Notes under the pieces: model-generated | The model's input: the letters and a program-made list of their open reading frames with translations, nothing else | What the model was told of the DNA's origin: nothing | The model's database searches: none | Shown: one piece after another, positions 8,502 to 17,528 of the stretch | Layout of the letters: the number at the start of each line of letters is the position of its first letter | How positions within the stretch are numbered: position 1 is the first letter of the stretch | Origin: Halorubrum salinarum | GTDB taxonomy: Archaea; Halobacteriota; Halobacteria; Halobacteriales; Haloferacaceae | Assembly (NCBI RefSeq): GCF_013267195.1 | Contig: NZ_CP053941.1 | Coordinates: 868,001-932,000 of the forward strand | Reading direction: 5' to 3' | DNA: 64,000 nucleotides | Translations under genes and position numbers: made by a program

Positions 8502-9476
8502 ATGCCCAGAGTCGTGCTGTCGGCGTTCCCGATGATAGACCCGGAGACGTACCGCGAGGTCCTCGCCGACGCGGTCGACGAGCCGGTCGAGGTGGAGGTC
8601 GCGGAGCTGGGATCGACGGACCGCCTGATCGACGCCGCGGCGGGCGCCGACGCGGTCGTCACCGACATCAACACGCCCGTCACCGAGGCGGCGCTCGACG
8701 CCACGGACCTCGACGTGGTCGTCCGCTCCGCGGTCGGCGTCGACAACGTCGACGTGGCGGCGGCCGCGGAGCGCGGGGTGACCGTCACCCGGGTGCCGGA
8801 CTACTGCACCGACGAGGTGGCGACCCACTCCGTCTCGCTGCTCCTCGCCTGCCTGCGCTCGCTCAAGCCGTACGACGACGCGGTCGCGGAGGGCGGGTGG
8901 AGCTGGGAGGCCGGCGTCCCGACCCGGCGCGTGAGCGCGTCGACGATCGGCCTGCTCTCGTTCGGCCCGATCGCGAAGCGGGCGGCCGAACAGCTCTCCG
9001 GGTTCGGCGCCGACCTGATCGCGCACGACCCGTTCGTCGACGCCGAGGAGATGGCCGACCGCGGCGTCGAGAAGGTCGAGTTCGAGGCGCTGTTCGACCG
9101 CGCCGACCACGTCGGCGTCTACGCCCCCCTGACCGACGCGACGCGGGGGATCGTCGACGCGGACGCGCTGGGCCGGCTGGGCGAGGACTCGGTGGTCGTC
9201 AACGTGAGCCGCGGCCCCGTCGTCGACGCCGACGCCCTCCTCGACGCGCTGGAGCGCGACGCGATAAAGGCCGCCGGCCTCGACGTCCTCGCCGAGGAGC
9301 CGCCGGAGGACGACCCGCTCGTCGGCCGTGACGACACGGTGGTCACGCCGCACGCGGCGTGGTACAGCGAGGAGGCGAAAGACGACCTGAACCGGAGCGG
9401 CGCGGCCGACGTGGCGGCCGTGCTGAACGGCGAGACGCCGGACGGCCGGGTGGACCCCGAGGCGGACTGGCTGTAG
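8502..9476 (+). CDS. D-2-hydroxyacid dehydrogenase, C-terminal-binding-protein type
   Basis: A 324-residue NAD(P)-dependent dehydrogenase of the D-isomer-specific 2-hydroxyacid family. Catalytic elements are present: Arg in NVSRGPVVD, Glu in the LAEEPPEDDPL stretch, and His in VTPHAAWYSEEA. The Rossmann turn reads GLLSFGPIAKR, so two of the usual glycines are replaced by Ser and Ala. This variant is seen in CtBP-like haloarchaeal members, but it weakens confidence about cofactor choice. The substrate is unknown. The start ATG at 8502 precedes PRVVLSAFP, where the fold begins. Confidence 0.87.
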   Translation: MPRVVLSAFPMIDPETYREVLADAVDEPVEVEVAELGSTDRLIDAAAGADAVVTDINTPVTEAALDATDLDVVVRSAVGVDNVDVAAAAERGVTVTRVPDYCTDEVATHSVSLLLACLRSLKPYDDAVAEGGWSWEAGVPTRRVSASTIGLLSFGPIAKRAAEQLSGFGADLIAHDPFVDAEEMADRGVEKVEFEALFDRADHVGVYAPLTDATRGIVDADALGRLGEDSVVVNVSRGPVVDADALLDALERDAIKAAGLDVLAEEPPEDDPLVGRDDTVVTPHAAWYSEEAKDDLNRSGAADVAAVLNGETPDGRVDPEADWL

Positions 9477-9500
9477 CCCGGCCGGAGTCCCGAGGGCGGC

Positions 9501-10337
9501 CTACAGGCGGTCGAGCGCGTCGAAGTCGTCGTCCCCGTCGAGCGGGCCGTCGCCGTCCGAGTCGTCCGCGTCGCCGGAGGCGTCGTCCGGAACGTCGGAG
9601 GCGGGCGCGTCGCCCTCGCCGCCCGGGTAGCTCGCGTCGAGCCCCGCCGCCAGCCCGGCCCCGAGGTCGTAGGTGTCCCGGACCGTCTGCGCGAGGACGC
9701 CGTCGCGGTCGAAGACGACGTAGACGGCGACGAACTCGTGGGCCGCGGGGCGTAACACGAACACCTCCCGCGGACCGTCGTCGTCGCGCGACTCGTTCAC
9801 GCGCGCGACGAGCGGCTCGATGGGGAGCCGGCCCGTGCGGACCTCGTCGAAGGTGTCGCTGCCGGGCGCGTCCGCGAAGAGGTACAGCGCGCCGTTGGGG
9901 TCGCCGTCGTTCGACCGGGTCGTGATCGAACCGACGGGCTCGCCCTCGGCGCGGATCTGCCGCCACGTCTCGACGGCCGCCTCGAACATCCCCTCGACGC
10001 CGTCGGCGAAGCGGAAGCGCGTCTCGCGGACGACCTCGACCTCGCGGAAGCGCGCGGAGCCGTCGGTCCACGCCAGCGTCGCGTCGACGACGAAGCCGGG
10101 CCGGAGCGCGTCGACGGCCTCGCCGAGGTCGCCCTCGTACCCCTCCGCGGTGGCGTAGAGGGGGTCGTAGCGGTCCTCGGCGTCGGGGGCCGTCGGGTCG
10201 ACCGGCTCGTCGGCGAGCTCGACGAGGACGAACTCCTCGGCGTCGGCGCCGGCCGCGCCCCCGTCCGACTCGCCGTCGATGTCCGGCCGCCGGCGCCGGT
10301 CGTGGACGCGGAACCGGCCGCTCGTCGTCGGGTCCAT
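9501..10337 (-). CDS. Conserved haloarchaeal protein (DUF6663-like)
   Basis: A 278-residue acidic soluble protein. After a variable N-terminus the conserved core runs from about residue 34 (EEFVLVELADEP) to about 235. A highly acidic Asp/Gly/Ser tail follows, ending DDDFDALDRL. I recall this family as DUF6663; no catalytic motif is visible. It is divergent from the methyltransferase gene at 10458, sharing a 120-nt intergenic region. The ATG at 10337 is the first start in frame with the conserved core that does not overlap the divergent gene. Confidence 0.7.
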   Translation of the reverse strand: MDPTTSGRFRVHDRRRRPDIDGESDGGAAGADAEEFVLVELADEPVDPTAPDAEDRYDPLYATAEGYEGDLGEAVDALRPGFVVDATLAWTDGSARFREVEVVRETRFRFADGVEGMFEAAVETWRQIRAEGEPVGSITTRSNDGDPNGALYLFADAPGSDTFDEVRTGRLPIEPLVARVNESRDDDGPREVFVLRPAAHEFVAVYVVFDRDGVLAQTVRDTYDLGAGLAAGLDASYPGGEGDAPASDVPDDASGDADDSDGDGPLDGDDDFDALDRL

Positions 10338-10457
10338 ACCGGGCGGTGGGGCGGCGGGCGGAAAAGCCGGTCGGAAGCGGCGCGGCCCGCTCGTCCGCGG
10401 TCGATCCCGTTCGCGGATCCGTGTCGTTATGGGGCCGCCGGTCCAAGGAACCGGTAA

Positions 10458-11147
10458 ATGGGGATCCTCGAGGACAAGTCGAACGCCCGGCTCTTCTACA
10501 AGTACCTCTCGAAGGTGTACGACCGGATTAACAGCTTCAACTGGAACGAGGAGATGCGCGCGGAGGCGCTCTCGTGGCTGGAGTTCGGCGACGACCCGAG
10601 GGTGCTCGACGTGGGCTGCGGGACCGGCTTCGGCACGGAGGGACTGCTCGAACACGCCGACGACGTCCACGGGCTCGACCAGAGCATCCACCAGATGGAG
10701 AAGGCGTTCGAGAAGTTCGGGAAGCGCGACCGCGTGAACTTCTACCGCGGCGACGCCGAACGGCTCCCGTTCCGCGACGACGCGTTCGACGTGGTCTGGT
10801 CGTCCGGCTCCATCGAGTACTGGCCGAACCCCGTCGAGGGCCTGCGCGAGCTCCGGCGCGTCGCCAAGCCCGGCGGGCAGGTCCTCGTCGTCGGCCCCGA
10901 CTACCCGCACAACCCCATCCTCCAGCGGGTGGCCGACGCGATCATGCTGTTCTACGACGCCGACGAGGCCGACCGGATGTTCGAGGCGGCCGGCTACGAG
11001 GAGTTCGAACACCACATCCAGCAGGCGACGCCGCAGAGCCCCCGCGCCATCACGACCGTCGCCCGCGTCCCGGACGACGGCGAATCGCCCGACGAGTCGG
11101 CGGCGGCCGCCACCGACGCGGACCCCTCGGCGCCCGGCGCCGAGTAG
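10458..11147 (+). CDS. SAM-dependent methyltransferase, VTE3/MPBQ-methyltransferase-like
   Basis: A 229-residue class I methyltransferase with motif I VLDVGCGTGFG at 49-59, motif II GDAERLPF, and post-motif SSGSIEYWPNPVEG. The N-terminal pattern (FYKYLSKVYDRIN..W.EEMR..AL), the SGSIEYWP block and the LDQS.HQ stretch closely match the plant plastid 2-methyl-6-phytylbenzoquinol methyltransferase VTE3, an enzyme thought to derive from archaea. A role in methylating a quinone such as menaquinone is therefore likely in this membrane-lipid context, but this is an inference. The C-terminal ~30 residues are a low-complexity acidic tail. Confidence 0.85.
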   Translation: MGILEDKSNARLFYKYLSKVYDRINSFNWNEEMRAEALSWLEFGDDPRVLDVGCGTGFGTEGLLEHADDVHGLDQSIHQMEKAFEKFGKRDRVNFYRGDAERLPFRDDAFDVVWSSGSIEYWPNPVEGLRELRRVAKPGGQVLVVGPDYPHNPILQRVADAIMLFYDADEADRMFEAAGYEEFEHHIQQATPQSPRAITTVARVPDDGESPDESAAAATDADPSAPGAE

Positions 11148-11197
11148 CGGCGTCGACCGGGAGCCGGAACGCGCGGCCGGCCCCCGCCGACGCGACC

Positions 11198-11674
11198 TTA
11201 CCCGGACTCGACGACCGTCTCCAGCGTCGCGACCGGCCGGCCGTCGGCCGTGATCTCGACGGTGACCCGTCGACCCGGTTCGAGCGTCGGGTCGTTGGTG
11301 TCCGCGACGCGGAAGGCGGCCGTCTCCCCGACGCGCAGCGTGTCGTCGCCCGCGGAGTTGAACGGGCCGGTCGGGCCGGGGTGGAACCCCGCGGCCGAGA
11401 AGAACGGGAGCGGCGGCTGCTCGTCGAGCGGTTCGCCGTCGACGCTGACGCGGACCCGCACGGCCGCGACGTCGATCGGGTCGCCGCCGCGGTGGTCGAT
11501 CGCGATCCGGTCGTCGGTCGCCGACAGCGACAGCACCGCCGAGGGCGGCACCGTCGCGCTCGGGCCGTCGAGCGCGGTGGCCGCGACGCCGCCGGCCAAC
11601 ACGACCGTGATCGCGATGAGCAGCACGCCCGCGACGGGCGCCATCCCTCGGGCGCGGCGAGCAACTGGTGACAC
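11198..11674 (-). CDS. Archaeal type IV pilin-like protein
   Basis: A 158-residue protein with a short basic leader (SPVARRARGM) directly followed by a hydrophobic stretch (APVAGVLLIAITVVLAGGVAATAL), then an extracellular beta-rich domain. This is the architecture of archaeal type IV pilins processed by the prepilin peptidase PibD. Cleavage near RG/MAP is plausible, but the exact site is uncertain. The start is a GTG at 11674. It is upstream of a secreted protein gene on the same strand reading in the opposite order, so it is probably separately transcribed. It could be a minor pilin or pseudopilin. Confidence 0.75.
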   Translation of the reverse strand: MSPVARRARGMAPVAGVLLIAITVVLAGGVAATALDGPSATVPPSAVLSLSATDDRIAIDHRGGDPIDVAAVRVRVSVDGEPLDEQPPLPFFSAAGFHPGPTGPFNSAGDDTLRVGETAAFRVADTNDPTLEPGRRVTVEITADGRPVATLETVVESG

Positions 11675-11722
11675 GGGGGGCGTGGGGCGCTTTCGACTAA
11701 AAGCGTCGCCCCGGGCGGCCGG

Positions 11723-13099
11723 TCACTCGTCGTCGACCGGCCGCGGCGTCGGGAGGGGTTCGATGCCGTCGAGGACGACGACGCGCGGCTCGTCGACGAC
11801 CGTGATGCGGTACGGCTCGGCGGGCGAGAGCGTCCGGACGACACCGTTCTCGTCGGTCGCGCCGATCGCCCGGCTGTCGCCGCCGCCGACGGACTTGGTG
11901 ACGGTGACGCCGGAGACCGGCTCGCCGGTCTCGTCGTCGAGGACGGTCACCGTCACCGGCCCGCCGGGGTAGGTCCGCTCGACGGTGACGTTGAACCCGT
12001 CGCCGGCGGCCGCGACCGGCTCGGTGTCGGGGAACGCGGCCAGGTCGACGCGCTGGTGTTCGACGAACACCTGTTCGGTGCCGCCGCTGACGAACGTCCG
12101 GAGGACGCCGAACTCGTGCGGGATGGTGATCCGCTGGACCGCGCCCGCGCCGAACGCGTCGGGCTCGCGCAGCGCGGCCGTCTCGGGGTACGACGCCTCG
12201 GTGATCTCTATCGCCGCGTCGTTCGAGATGTCGCCGCCGCCGCGGTCCCAGCGGTCGGTCCGGAAGACCTCGCGGACGTACTCGCCGTCGACGACGGTCG
12301 CGAGCACGACGGCGTCCTCGCTCGACGCGACGTAGATGTCGTTCGGGGAAGACTGGCCGCGAGCGGTCGCGAGCGCGTGGTCTCGGACCGGCCCCTCGTA
12401 CACCTGGAGCGCAACCTGAAGCTCGTCGAGCCGGCCCGGCGAGCTGAACCCGTCGGTCGACTCGGCGAGCGCGTCGATGGCCTCGAGCCGCTCGTCGTAC
12501 TCGCGGGCGGTCGCCGCCACCCGGACGAGCTCGTCGACCAGCTCGCGGTCGCTCATCTCGCCGGCGGCGTGCGCGCTGAAGGCGTCCGCCTGGCGGCTCG
12601 ACAGCGCCACCTCCGCGCGCTCGACGCGGTTGATCTCGACGAGGATCTGCTGTTGGCGCTCGACGCCGGCCTCGGCGCCCTCGATCCGGTCGACGACGGC
12701 CGCGGTCTCGACGGCCGCGTCGGCGTCGGCGGTCGCGAACCCGAGCGCCGACCCGAGGTCGGGGCCGCGGGCGTACGTGCCGACCCGCGTCTCCGCCCCG
12801 GGCGGCGTCGAGAGCGTGCGGAGCGTCAGGTTCGTCGTTTCGATCTGCGGCGCCGGCTGGCCGGCGGCGGCCGTCGGGTCCGCGGGCGGTGTCGAACCGC
12901 CGGGCGACGCCGGAGCGGCGGGGAGGTCCGGGGCGACGGACGGGGCCGGATCGGCGGACTCCGCCGGGGCGACGGACGGGGCCGGATCGGCGGACTCCGC
13001 CGGGGCGACGGACGGGGAGACGGCGCCCGGGACGGTGACGCCGGCGACCGGGGCCACGATCAACAGGACCGCGACCGCGGCGATCGGGAGGGCTCTCAT
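11723..13099 (-). CDS. Secreted haloarchaeal protein with C-terminal Ig-like/carboxypeptidase-regulatory domain
   Basis: A 458-residue exported protein. It has a Sec-type signal peptide (first ~22 residues), a Pro/Ala/Ser linker with the 12-residue unit SVAPAESADPAP repeated, then a helical central region (about 90-220). Two more domains follow; the last resembles a carboxypeptidase regulatory-like fold (VTVLDDETGEPVSGVTV). I recall haloarchaeal DUF7094/DUF7096 proteins with this layout. The partner gene 13277 is divergent and encodes a membrane-anchored winged-helix protein, a conserved-looking pairing that hints at surface sensing. The function is unknown. Confidence 0.72.
   Translation of the reverse strand: MRALPIAAVAVLLIVAPVAGVTVPGAVSPSVAPAESADPAPSVAPAESADPAPSVAPDLPAAPASPGGSTPPADPTAAAGQPAPQIETTNLTLRTLSTPPGAETRVGTYARGPDLGSALGFATADADAAVETAAVVDRIEGAEAGVERQQQILVEINRVERAEVALSSRQADAFSAHAAGEMSDRELVDELVRVAATAREYDERLEAIDALAESTDGFSSPGRLDELQVALQVYEGPVRDHALATARGQSSPNDIYVASSEDAVVLATVVDGEYVREVFRTDRWDRGGGDISNDAAIEITEASYPETAALREPDAFGAGAVQRITIPHEFGVLRTFVSGGTEQVFVEHQRVDLAAFPDTEPVAAAGDGFNVTVERTYPGGPVTVTVLDDETGEPVSGVTVTKSVGGGDSRAIGATDENGVVRTLSPAEPYRITVVDEPRVVVLDGIEPLPTPRPVDDE
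12930..13017. repeat. 36-bp in-frame tandem repeat in secreted protein gene
   Basis: A unit starting GACGGACGGGGCCGGATCGG repeats at 12935 and 12971, and partly at 13007, with period 36. It keeps the reading frame and produces the repeated SVAPAESADPAP linker of the protein encoded on the minus strand. Confidence 0.88.
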
Positions 13100-13276
13100 C
13101 GCCCGACGGTTCGGCCCGGGACACAAAAAGTCCACCCACTGCGGCCGGCCGCCCGGGCCGACGGGCCCGGGTCGCCGTCGAGGGCGCCCGAGCGCGAGCG
13201 GCGACTCGGCCGGGCGTCCTGTCAAAAAACAGCGTATGGAAAGCGTTTTGCCCGGCGCGCGAGTGGCCCGTGACGT

Positions 13277-14566
13277 ATGCGGAACCCCGCTCTTCGCGTG
13301 CTCTTGATCGCCGTCGTCGCGCTCGCGCTGGTCGCGAGCGCCGGCGTCGCGGCCGACGGCGCGGTCACGGCTCCCTCCCCCCTCGACGCTGACGAGAACC
13401 CGATCCGCGTGTCGGCCGCCGCCGACGGCCCGGGCGTCGCCGGCACCGTCGGCGATCGCTCGACGGCCGCCCGCCAGCAGACCGACGACGGCATCACGTC
13501 GTCGTCGACGACGCGGATCCGAATCGGCCTGAACCCCGACCGCAGCGCCGACTGGACCGTCGCGGTCCGGTACTCGCTGGCGGACGCGAACGAGACGGCG
13601 GCGTTCAGGACCGCCGGCGACCGCTTCGAGGACGGCGAGGTCGGCCCCGACGCCGCTCTGTTCGAGGGGTTCCGCCGCGAGGCAAACCGCAACGTCGACC
13701 GCTCGATGGCGATCGAGGACGTCGAGCGCGAGGTCGAGGTGTACGAGGACCCGAGCGAGTACGAGGTCGCGACGGAGGACGCGGTCGCGGTCGGCGAACT
13801 GCGGCTCACGTTCACCTGGACGGCGTTCCTCGAACAGGACGGCGAGAGCCTCGTCCTCGGGGACGCGCTGACGACGCCGGACAACGAGACGTGGCTCCGC
13901 AGCCTGGAGGCGAGCCAGACGCTGGAGGTGGCGACGCCGGAGGGGTACACCGTCACCGGAACGCCGAGCAGCGCCGTGACCCAGCTCTCGGACGGCGACG
14001 TGATCATCGAGGGCCCCCAGACGTTCGAGGAGGGCGAGCCCGTGGCGATCGTGTACGGCCCCGCCGGAGCGGGCGCCCCGTGGACGATGCTGATGGCCGC
14101 GATGGTGCTCGCCGCGGTCCTCGTCGCCGGGAGCGTCGTCGGGTACCGCCGGATCAACCCCGGGAGAGGCGAGCCGGGCGAGTCGGCGATGAACGGCGGC
14201 GAAGACGTGACGAACGGCGACGGCCCGACACCGGCCGGCGTCGGCGGCACCGGTCGGGGACCGGAGGCTGACGACGACGGCGCCGACGCGAGCGACGAGG
14301 GGGACGCCGGCGACGACGGGGAGGACCTCTCGCTGCTCTCGGACGAGGAGCGCGTCGAGCGCCTCCTCGACGCCAACGGCGGTCGGATGCGGCAGGCCGA
14401 CATCGTCGCCGAGACCGGGTGGTCGGACGCGAAGGTGTCGCAGCTGCTCTCGGCGATGGCCGACGAGGGCCGCGTCGAGAAGCTCCGGCTCGGCCGGGAG
14501 AACCTCATTTCGCTGCCCGACGACGGGGACGCCGGAGGCGGCGACGGCGACCGCGCCGACGAGTAG
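13277..14566 (+). CDS. Membrane-anchored protein with C-terminal winged-helix domain
   Basis: A 429-residue protein with a signal peptide (~1-25), an extracytoplasmic beta-rich domain (about 75-250) and one transmembrane helix (about 272-292, TMLMAAMVLAAVLVAGSVVGY). A long acidic cytoplasmic linker leads to a C-terminal winged helix (about 355-415, DEERVERLLDANGGRMRQAD ... SDAKVSQLLSAM). This topology links an outside sensor to an intracellular DNA-binding-like domain. I recall DUF7345/DUF7343-type haloarchaeal proteins of this design. It is divergent from the secreted protein gene at 13099, with 177 nt between. DNA binding is inferred from the fold. Confidence 0.8.
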   Translation: MRNPALRVLLIAVVALALVASAGVAADGAVTAPSPLDADENPIRVSAAADGPGVAGTVGDRSTAARQQTDDGITSSSTTRIRIGLNPDRSADWTVAVRYSLADANETAAFRTAGDRFEDGEVGPDAALFEGFRREANRNVDRSMAIEDVEREVEVYEDPSEYEVATEDAVAVGELRLTFTWTAFLEQDGESLVLGDALTTPDNETWLRSLEASQTLEVATPEGYTVTGTPSSAVTQLSDGDVIIEGPQTFEEGEPVAIVYGPAGAGAPWTMLMAAMVLAAVLVAGSVVGYRRINPGRGEPGESAMNGGEDVTNGDGPTPAGVGGTGRGPEADDDGADASDEGDAGDDGEDLSLLSDEERVERLLDANGGRMRQADIVAETGWSDAKVSQLLSAMADEGRVEKLRLGRENLISLPDDGDAGGGDGDRADE

Positions 14567-14716
14567 CGGCCCCGGTCGCGGCGACGGTGGCGGGCAGCGC
14601 CGGCGGACAGCGCGGCGTCGGCCCTCGCACCGAGCGCTGGCCGGACCAGTGGAAACCGCTGGTCCGCCGTCGCTCGTTCCGAAAACCATTACAGGACGAG
14701 CGACTGAGTATCGATC

Positions 14717-15505
14717 ATGAAGGTTCTGGTGACCGTCAAGGAGGTCGCGGAGGCCGACGACGACTTCGCGATCGAGGGGACCGACATCGCCGAGTCCGAC
14801 CTCGAGTACGACCTGAACGAGTGGGACGACTACGCCGTCGAGGCCGCCGTCCAGCTCGCCGAGGCCGGGATCGCGGACGAGGTCGTGACCGTCACCGTCG
14901 GCCCGGAGCGCGCCGAGGAGACGATCCGGATGGCGCTCGCGAAGGGCGCCGACCGCGCGGTCCGCGTCTGGGACGACGCGCTCGCCGGCGGGTTCGCCGA
15001 CGTGGCCTCGAAGGTCGACCTGTTCGAGGCGGTCGTCGAGGAGGAGGAGCCGGACCTGATCCTCGGGGGCGTCCAAGCCGCGGACACCGGCTTCGGCGCG
15101 ACCGGCGTCGCGCTCGCGGAGCGGATCGGGTTCGAGCACGCCGCGGTCGTCAACCACCTTGACGTCGACGCGGACGCGGGCGTGGCGCACGTCCACCGGG
15201 AGCTGGAGGGCGGCGTCGAGGAGCTGACCGACGTGGACCTCCCGGCGGTGCTGACGGTCCAGACCGGGCTCAACGAGCCGCGGTACGCGAGCCTCCGCGG
15301 GATCCGACAGGCCCAGCGCAAGGAGATCGCTCCGAAGGACCTGTCCGACCTCGGCCTGAGCGCCGAGGAGGTCGAGAGCGCGCTGACGATCACCGAGATG
15401 TACGAGCCGGAGAGCGAGTCCGACGCGGAGATCATCGAGGGCGACGCGGGCGAGTCCGCGGGTCGCCTTGCCGAGGTCCTGCGGGACAAGGGGGTGGGCG
15501 CGTGA
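14717..15505 (+). CDS. etfB: Electron transfer flavoprotein beta subunit
   Basis: A 262-residue ETF-beta/FixA protein: MKVLVTVKEVAEADDDF start, DLEYDLNEWDDYAVEAAVQL, and GVQAADTGFGATGVALAERIGF, which are hallmark segments. With EtfA it carries electrons from acyl-CoA or other dehydrogenases to the quinone pool, or takes part in electron bifurcation in Fix systems. The usual partner FixC/FixX genes are not adjacent here. It forms an operon with etfA, whose start overlaps the stop codon. The AT-rich GAAAACCATTAC stretch about 25-35 nt upstream is a candidate promoter. Confidence 0.95.
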   Translation: MKVLVTVKEVAEADDDFAIEGTDIAESDLEYDLNEWDDYAVEAAVQLAEAGIADEVVTVTVGPERAEETIRMALAKGADRAVRVWDDALAGGFADVASKVDLFEAVVEEEEPDLILGGVQAADTGFGATGVALAERIGFEHAAVVNHLDVDADAGVAHVHRELEGGVEELTDVDLPAVLTVQTGLNEPRYASLRGIRQAQRKEIAPKDLSDLGLSAEEVESALTITEMYEPESESDAEIIEGDAGESAGRLAEVLRDKGVGA

Positions 15506-16449
15506 TGAGCGTGCTCGTCGCCGCCGAACACCGCCGCGGGGCGCTCCGGGACGTGACGTACGAGGCGATCACGGCCGGGCGGGAGCTCGCCGACGCGCGC
15601 GGCGCCGACCTCCACGTGGCCGTCATCGGCGGCGACGTCGACGGCTTCGCGGAGGAGCTCGACCGCGAGGGCGTCGACGCGATCCACGCCGTCGACGACG
15701 GCGAGGAGTTCGACCACAACGCCTACCAGGCCGCCGTCTCGACGCTCGCGGACCGGCTCGACGCCGGCGCGGTGGTGCTGCCGAACTCCGTCAACGGCCT
15801 CGACTACGCGCCGGCGCTCGCGGAGGACCTCGGCGCCCCCGTCGTGACCGACGCGGTCGGGATCGACTACGACGACGGGCTCACCGTCACCCGCGAGATG
15901 TACGGCTCGAAGGTGGAGACGACCGTCGACGTGGCCGGTGACCGCTTCGTCATCACGGTCCGCGGCGGCGAGTGGGCGCCGGCGGAGGGGGTCGGCGACG
16001 CGACCGTCGAGACGGCCGAGGTCGACATCCCCGAGTCGGGCGCCCGCGTCACGGGCTTCGAGGAGGTCGGCGGCGGCGACGTCGACATCGCGGACGCCGA
16101 CGTGCTCGTCTCGGTCGGCCGCGGCATCGAGGAGGAGGAGAACCTCGAACTCGTCGAAGAGCTCGCCGACGCGCTCGGCGCGACCCTCTCGGCCTCGCGG
16201 CCGATCGTCGACAACGGCTGGCTGCCGAAGAACCGGCAGGTCGGCCAGTCGGGGAAGGTCGTCACGCCGGACGTGTACATCGCCGTCGGCATCTCCGGCG
16301 CGGTCCAACACGTCGCCGGCATGAAGGGCTCGGACACGATCGTCGCCATCAACACCGACCCGAACGCGCCGATCTTCGACATCGCCGACTACGGGATCGT
16401 CGGCGACCTCTTCGACGTGGTGCCCGAGCTGATCGACGAGTTCGCGTAG
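15505..16449 (+). CDS. etfA: Electron transfer flavoprotein alpha subunit
   Basis: A 314-residue ETF-alpha/FixB protein. The C-terminal FAD domain has the signature NRQVGQSGKVVTPDVYIAVG followed by ISGAVQHVAGMKGSDTIVAIN. The N-terminal domain (1-180) resembles the beta subunit fold. The start ATG at 15505 overlaps the etfB stop by one base (TGATG); a GTG one codon earlier is possible. It is co-translated with etfB. The next gene starts 82 nt later and may be separate. Confidence 0.95.
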   Translation: MSVLVAAEHRRGALRDVTYEAITAGRELADARGADLHVAVIGGDVDGFAEELDREGVDAIHAVDDGEEFDHNAYQAAVSTLADRLDAGAVVLPNSVNGLDYAPALAEDLGAPVVTDAVGIDYDDGLTVTREMYGSKVETTVDVAGDRFVITVRGGEWAPAEGVGDATVETAEVDIPESGARVTGFEEVGGGDVDIADADVLVSVGRGIEEEENLELVEELADALGATLSASRPIVDNGWLPKNRQVGQSGKVVTPDVYIAVGISGAVQHVAGMKGSDTIVAINTDPNAPIFDIADYGIVGDLFDVVPELIDEFA

Positions 16450-16531
16450 TCGGCGCCGGGCCCGCTCGCAGCAACGTTCTTTGACTCCGGCCGAGTACCG
16501 GGCGGTCGGACGGCCCGACCGTCCGCCAGTC

Positions 16532-17455
16532 ATGACCCCGATCCGCGCCGCCGTCCCGACGACCGCAGAGGCGAGAGCGCTGCTCGTCGGCCTCCGCCGA
16601 GCGGCCGACGGCGAGCGGGACGCGATCGCCGCGGACCTGGCGGACGACGAGCCGGACGCGGCGCTGCTCGACCTCGTCGCGGCGCCGTTCGCGTCCGTCG
16701 ACGACGTCGCCGAGCGGCTGGCGGAGACCGAGTCGTACCTCCGGGAGCGGGGCGACCGCCGCGCGGTGTTCCTCACGGTGTACAGCCGGATGACGGCGAC
16801 CGTGCGGACCGCCATCGACGACGGCGCCTTCGTCGACCCCGAGTGGACCGCGGCGTACCTCGTCGCCTTCGCGGAGCGCTACCGCCGGGCGCTGGTCGCG
16901 TTCGAGCGGCGGGCGTTCGACTCGCTCCCCCGGCCGTGGCTGCTCGCCTTCGCCGCCGCGGCCCGCGGGGAGACGCTCGTCGCGCAGGACGCGCTGCTCG
17001 GGATCAACGCGCACATCGCCTACGACCTCACGTACACCCTCGGCGACGTGGGTATCGACCCCGACCGGGCCGCCAAGCTGGAGGACCACGACCGCATCAA
17101 CGCGGTCCTGGCCCGGCTCGTTCAGACCGCCCAAGACGCCCTCGTCGAGGCGTACGGAGCGCTCGGAATCGCCGGGATCGACGCGGCGTTCGACCCCCTC
17201 GACGACCGGCTGGCCCTGCTCGGACTGACGGCGACCCGGGAGTTCGCGTGGCGGAACGCCGTGTTACGCGCGGACCTCCCGGCGCGGCTCGCCGAGCGGT
17301 ACGTCGACTGGCGGACCGAGACCGTCGCGACGGGGGCGGCGGCGGTCGTGCTGGCACCGGGGCTCGACGCCGAGACGAGCGCGCGGATCCGGCGGACGGA
17401 GGCCGACGCCGACGCCGCCGGCGCGTTTCGCGAGGCGGTCCGGCGACGGACGTAG
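16532..17455 (+). CDS. DUF5995-family protein
   Basis: A 307-residue alpha-helical protein. The core segments PRPWLLAFAAAARGETLVAQ and LLGINAHIAYDLTYTL (about residues 130-170) match the family I know as DUF5995, which occurs in bacteria and haloarchaea without an assigned reaction. GINAHI.YDL is the most conserved-looking part and could bind a ligand or metal. It lies between etfA and rfcS on the same strand but with gaps of more than 70 nt on both sides. ATG 16532 is preferred to an upstream GTG-type extension because conserved sequence starts there. Confidence 0.78.
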   Translation: MTPIRAAVPTTAEARALLVGLRRAADGERDAIAADLADDEPDAALLDLVAAPFASVDDVAERLAETESYLRERGDRRAVFLTVYSRMTATVRTAIDDGAFVDPEWTAAYLVAFAERYRRALVAFERRAFDSLPRPWLLAFAAAARGETLVAQDALLGINAHIAYDLTYTLGDVGIDPDRAAKLEDHDRINAVLARLVQTAQDALVEAYGALGIAGIDAAFDPLDDRLALLGLTATREFAWRNAVLRADLPARLAERYVDWRTETVATGAAAVVLAPGLDAETSARIRRTEADADAAGAFREAVRRRT

Positions 17456-17528
17456 GCCCGCCGAGGACGCGCGTCGGCGCGGCCGGCTCTCGGTTCGTTT
17501 ATGACCCCGCCGGCCCTCGGATCGGGCA

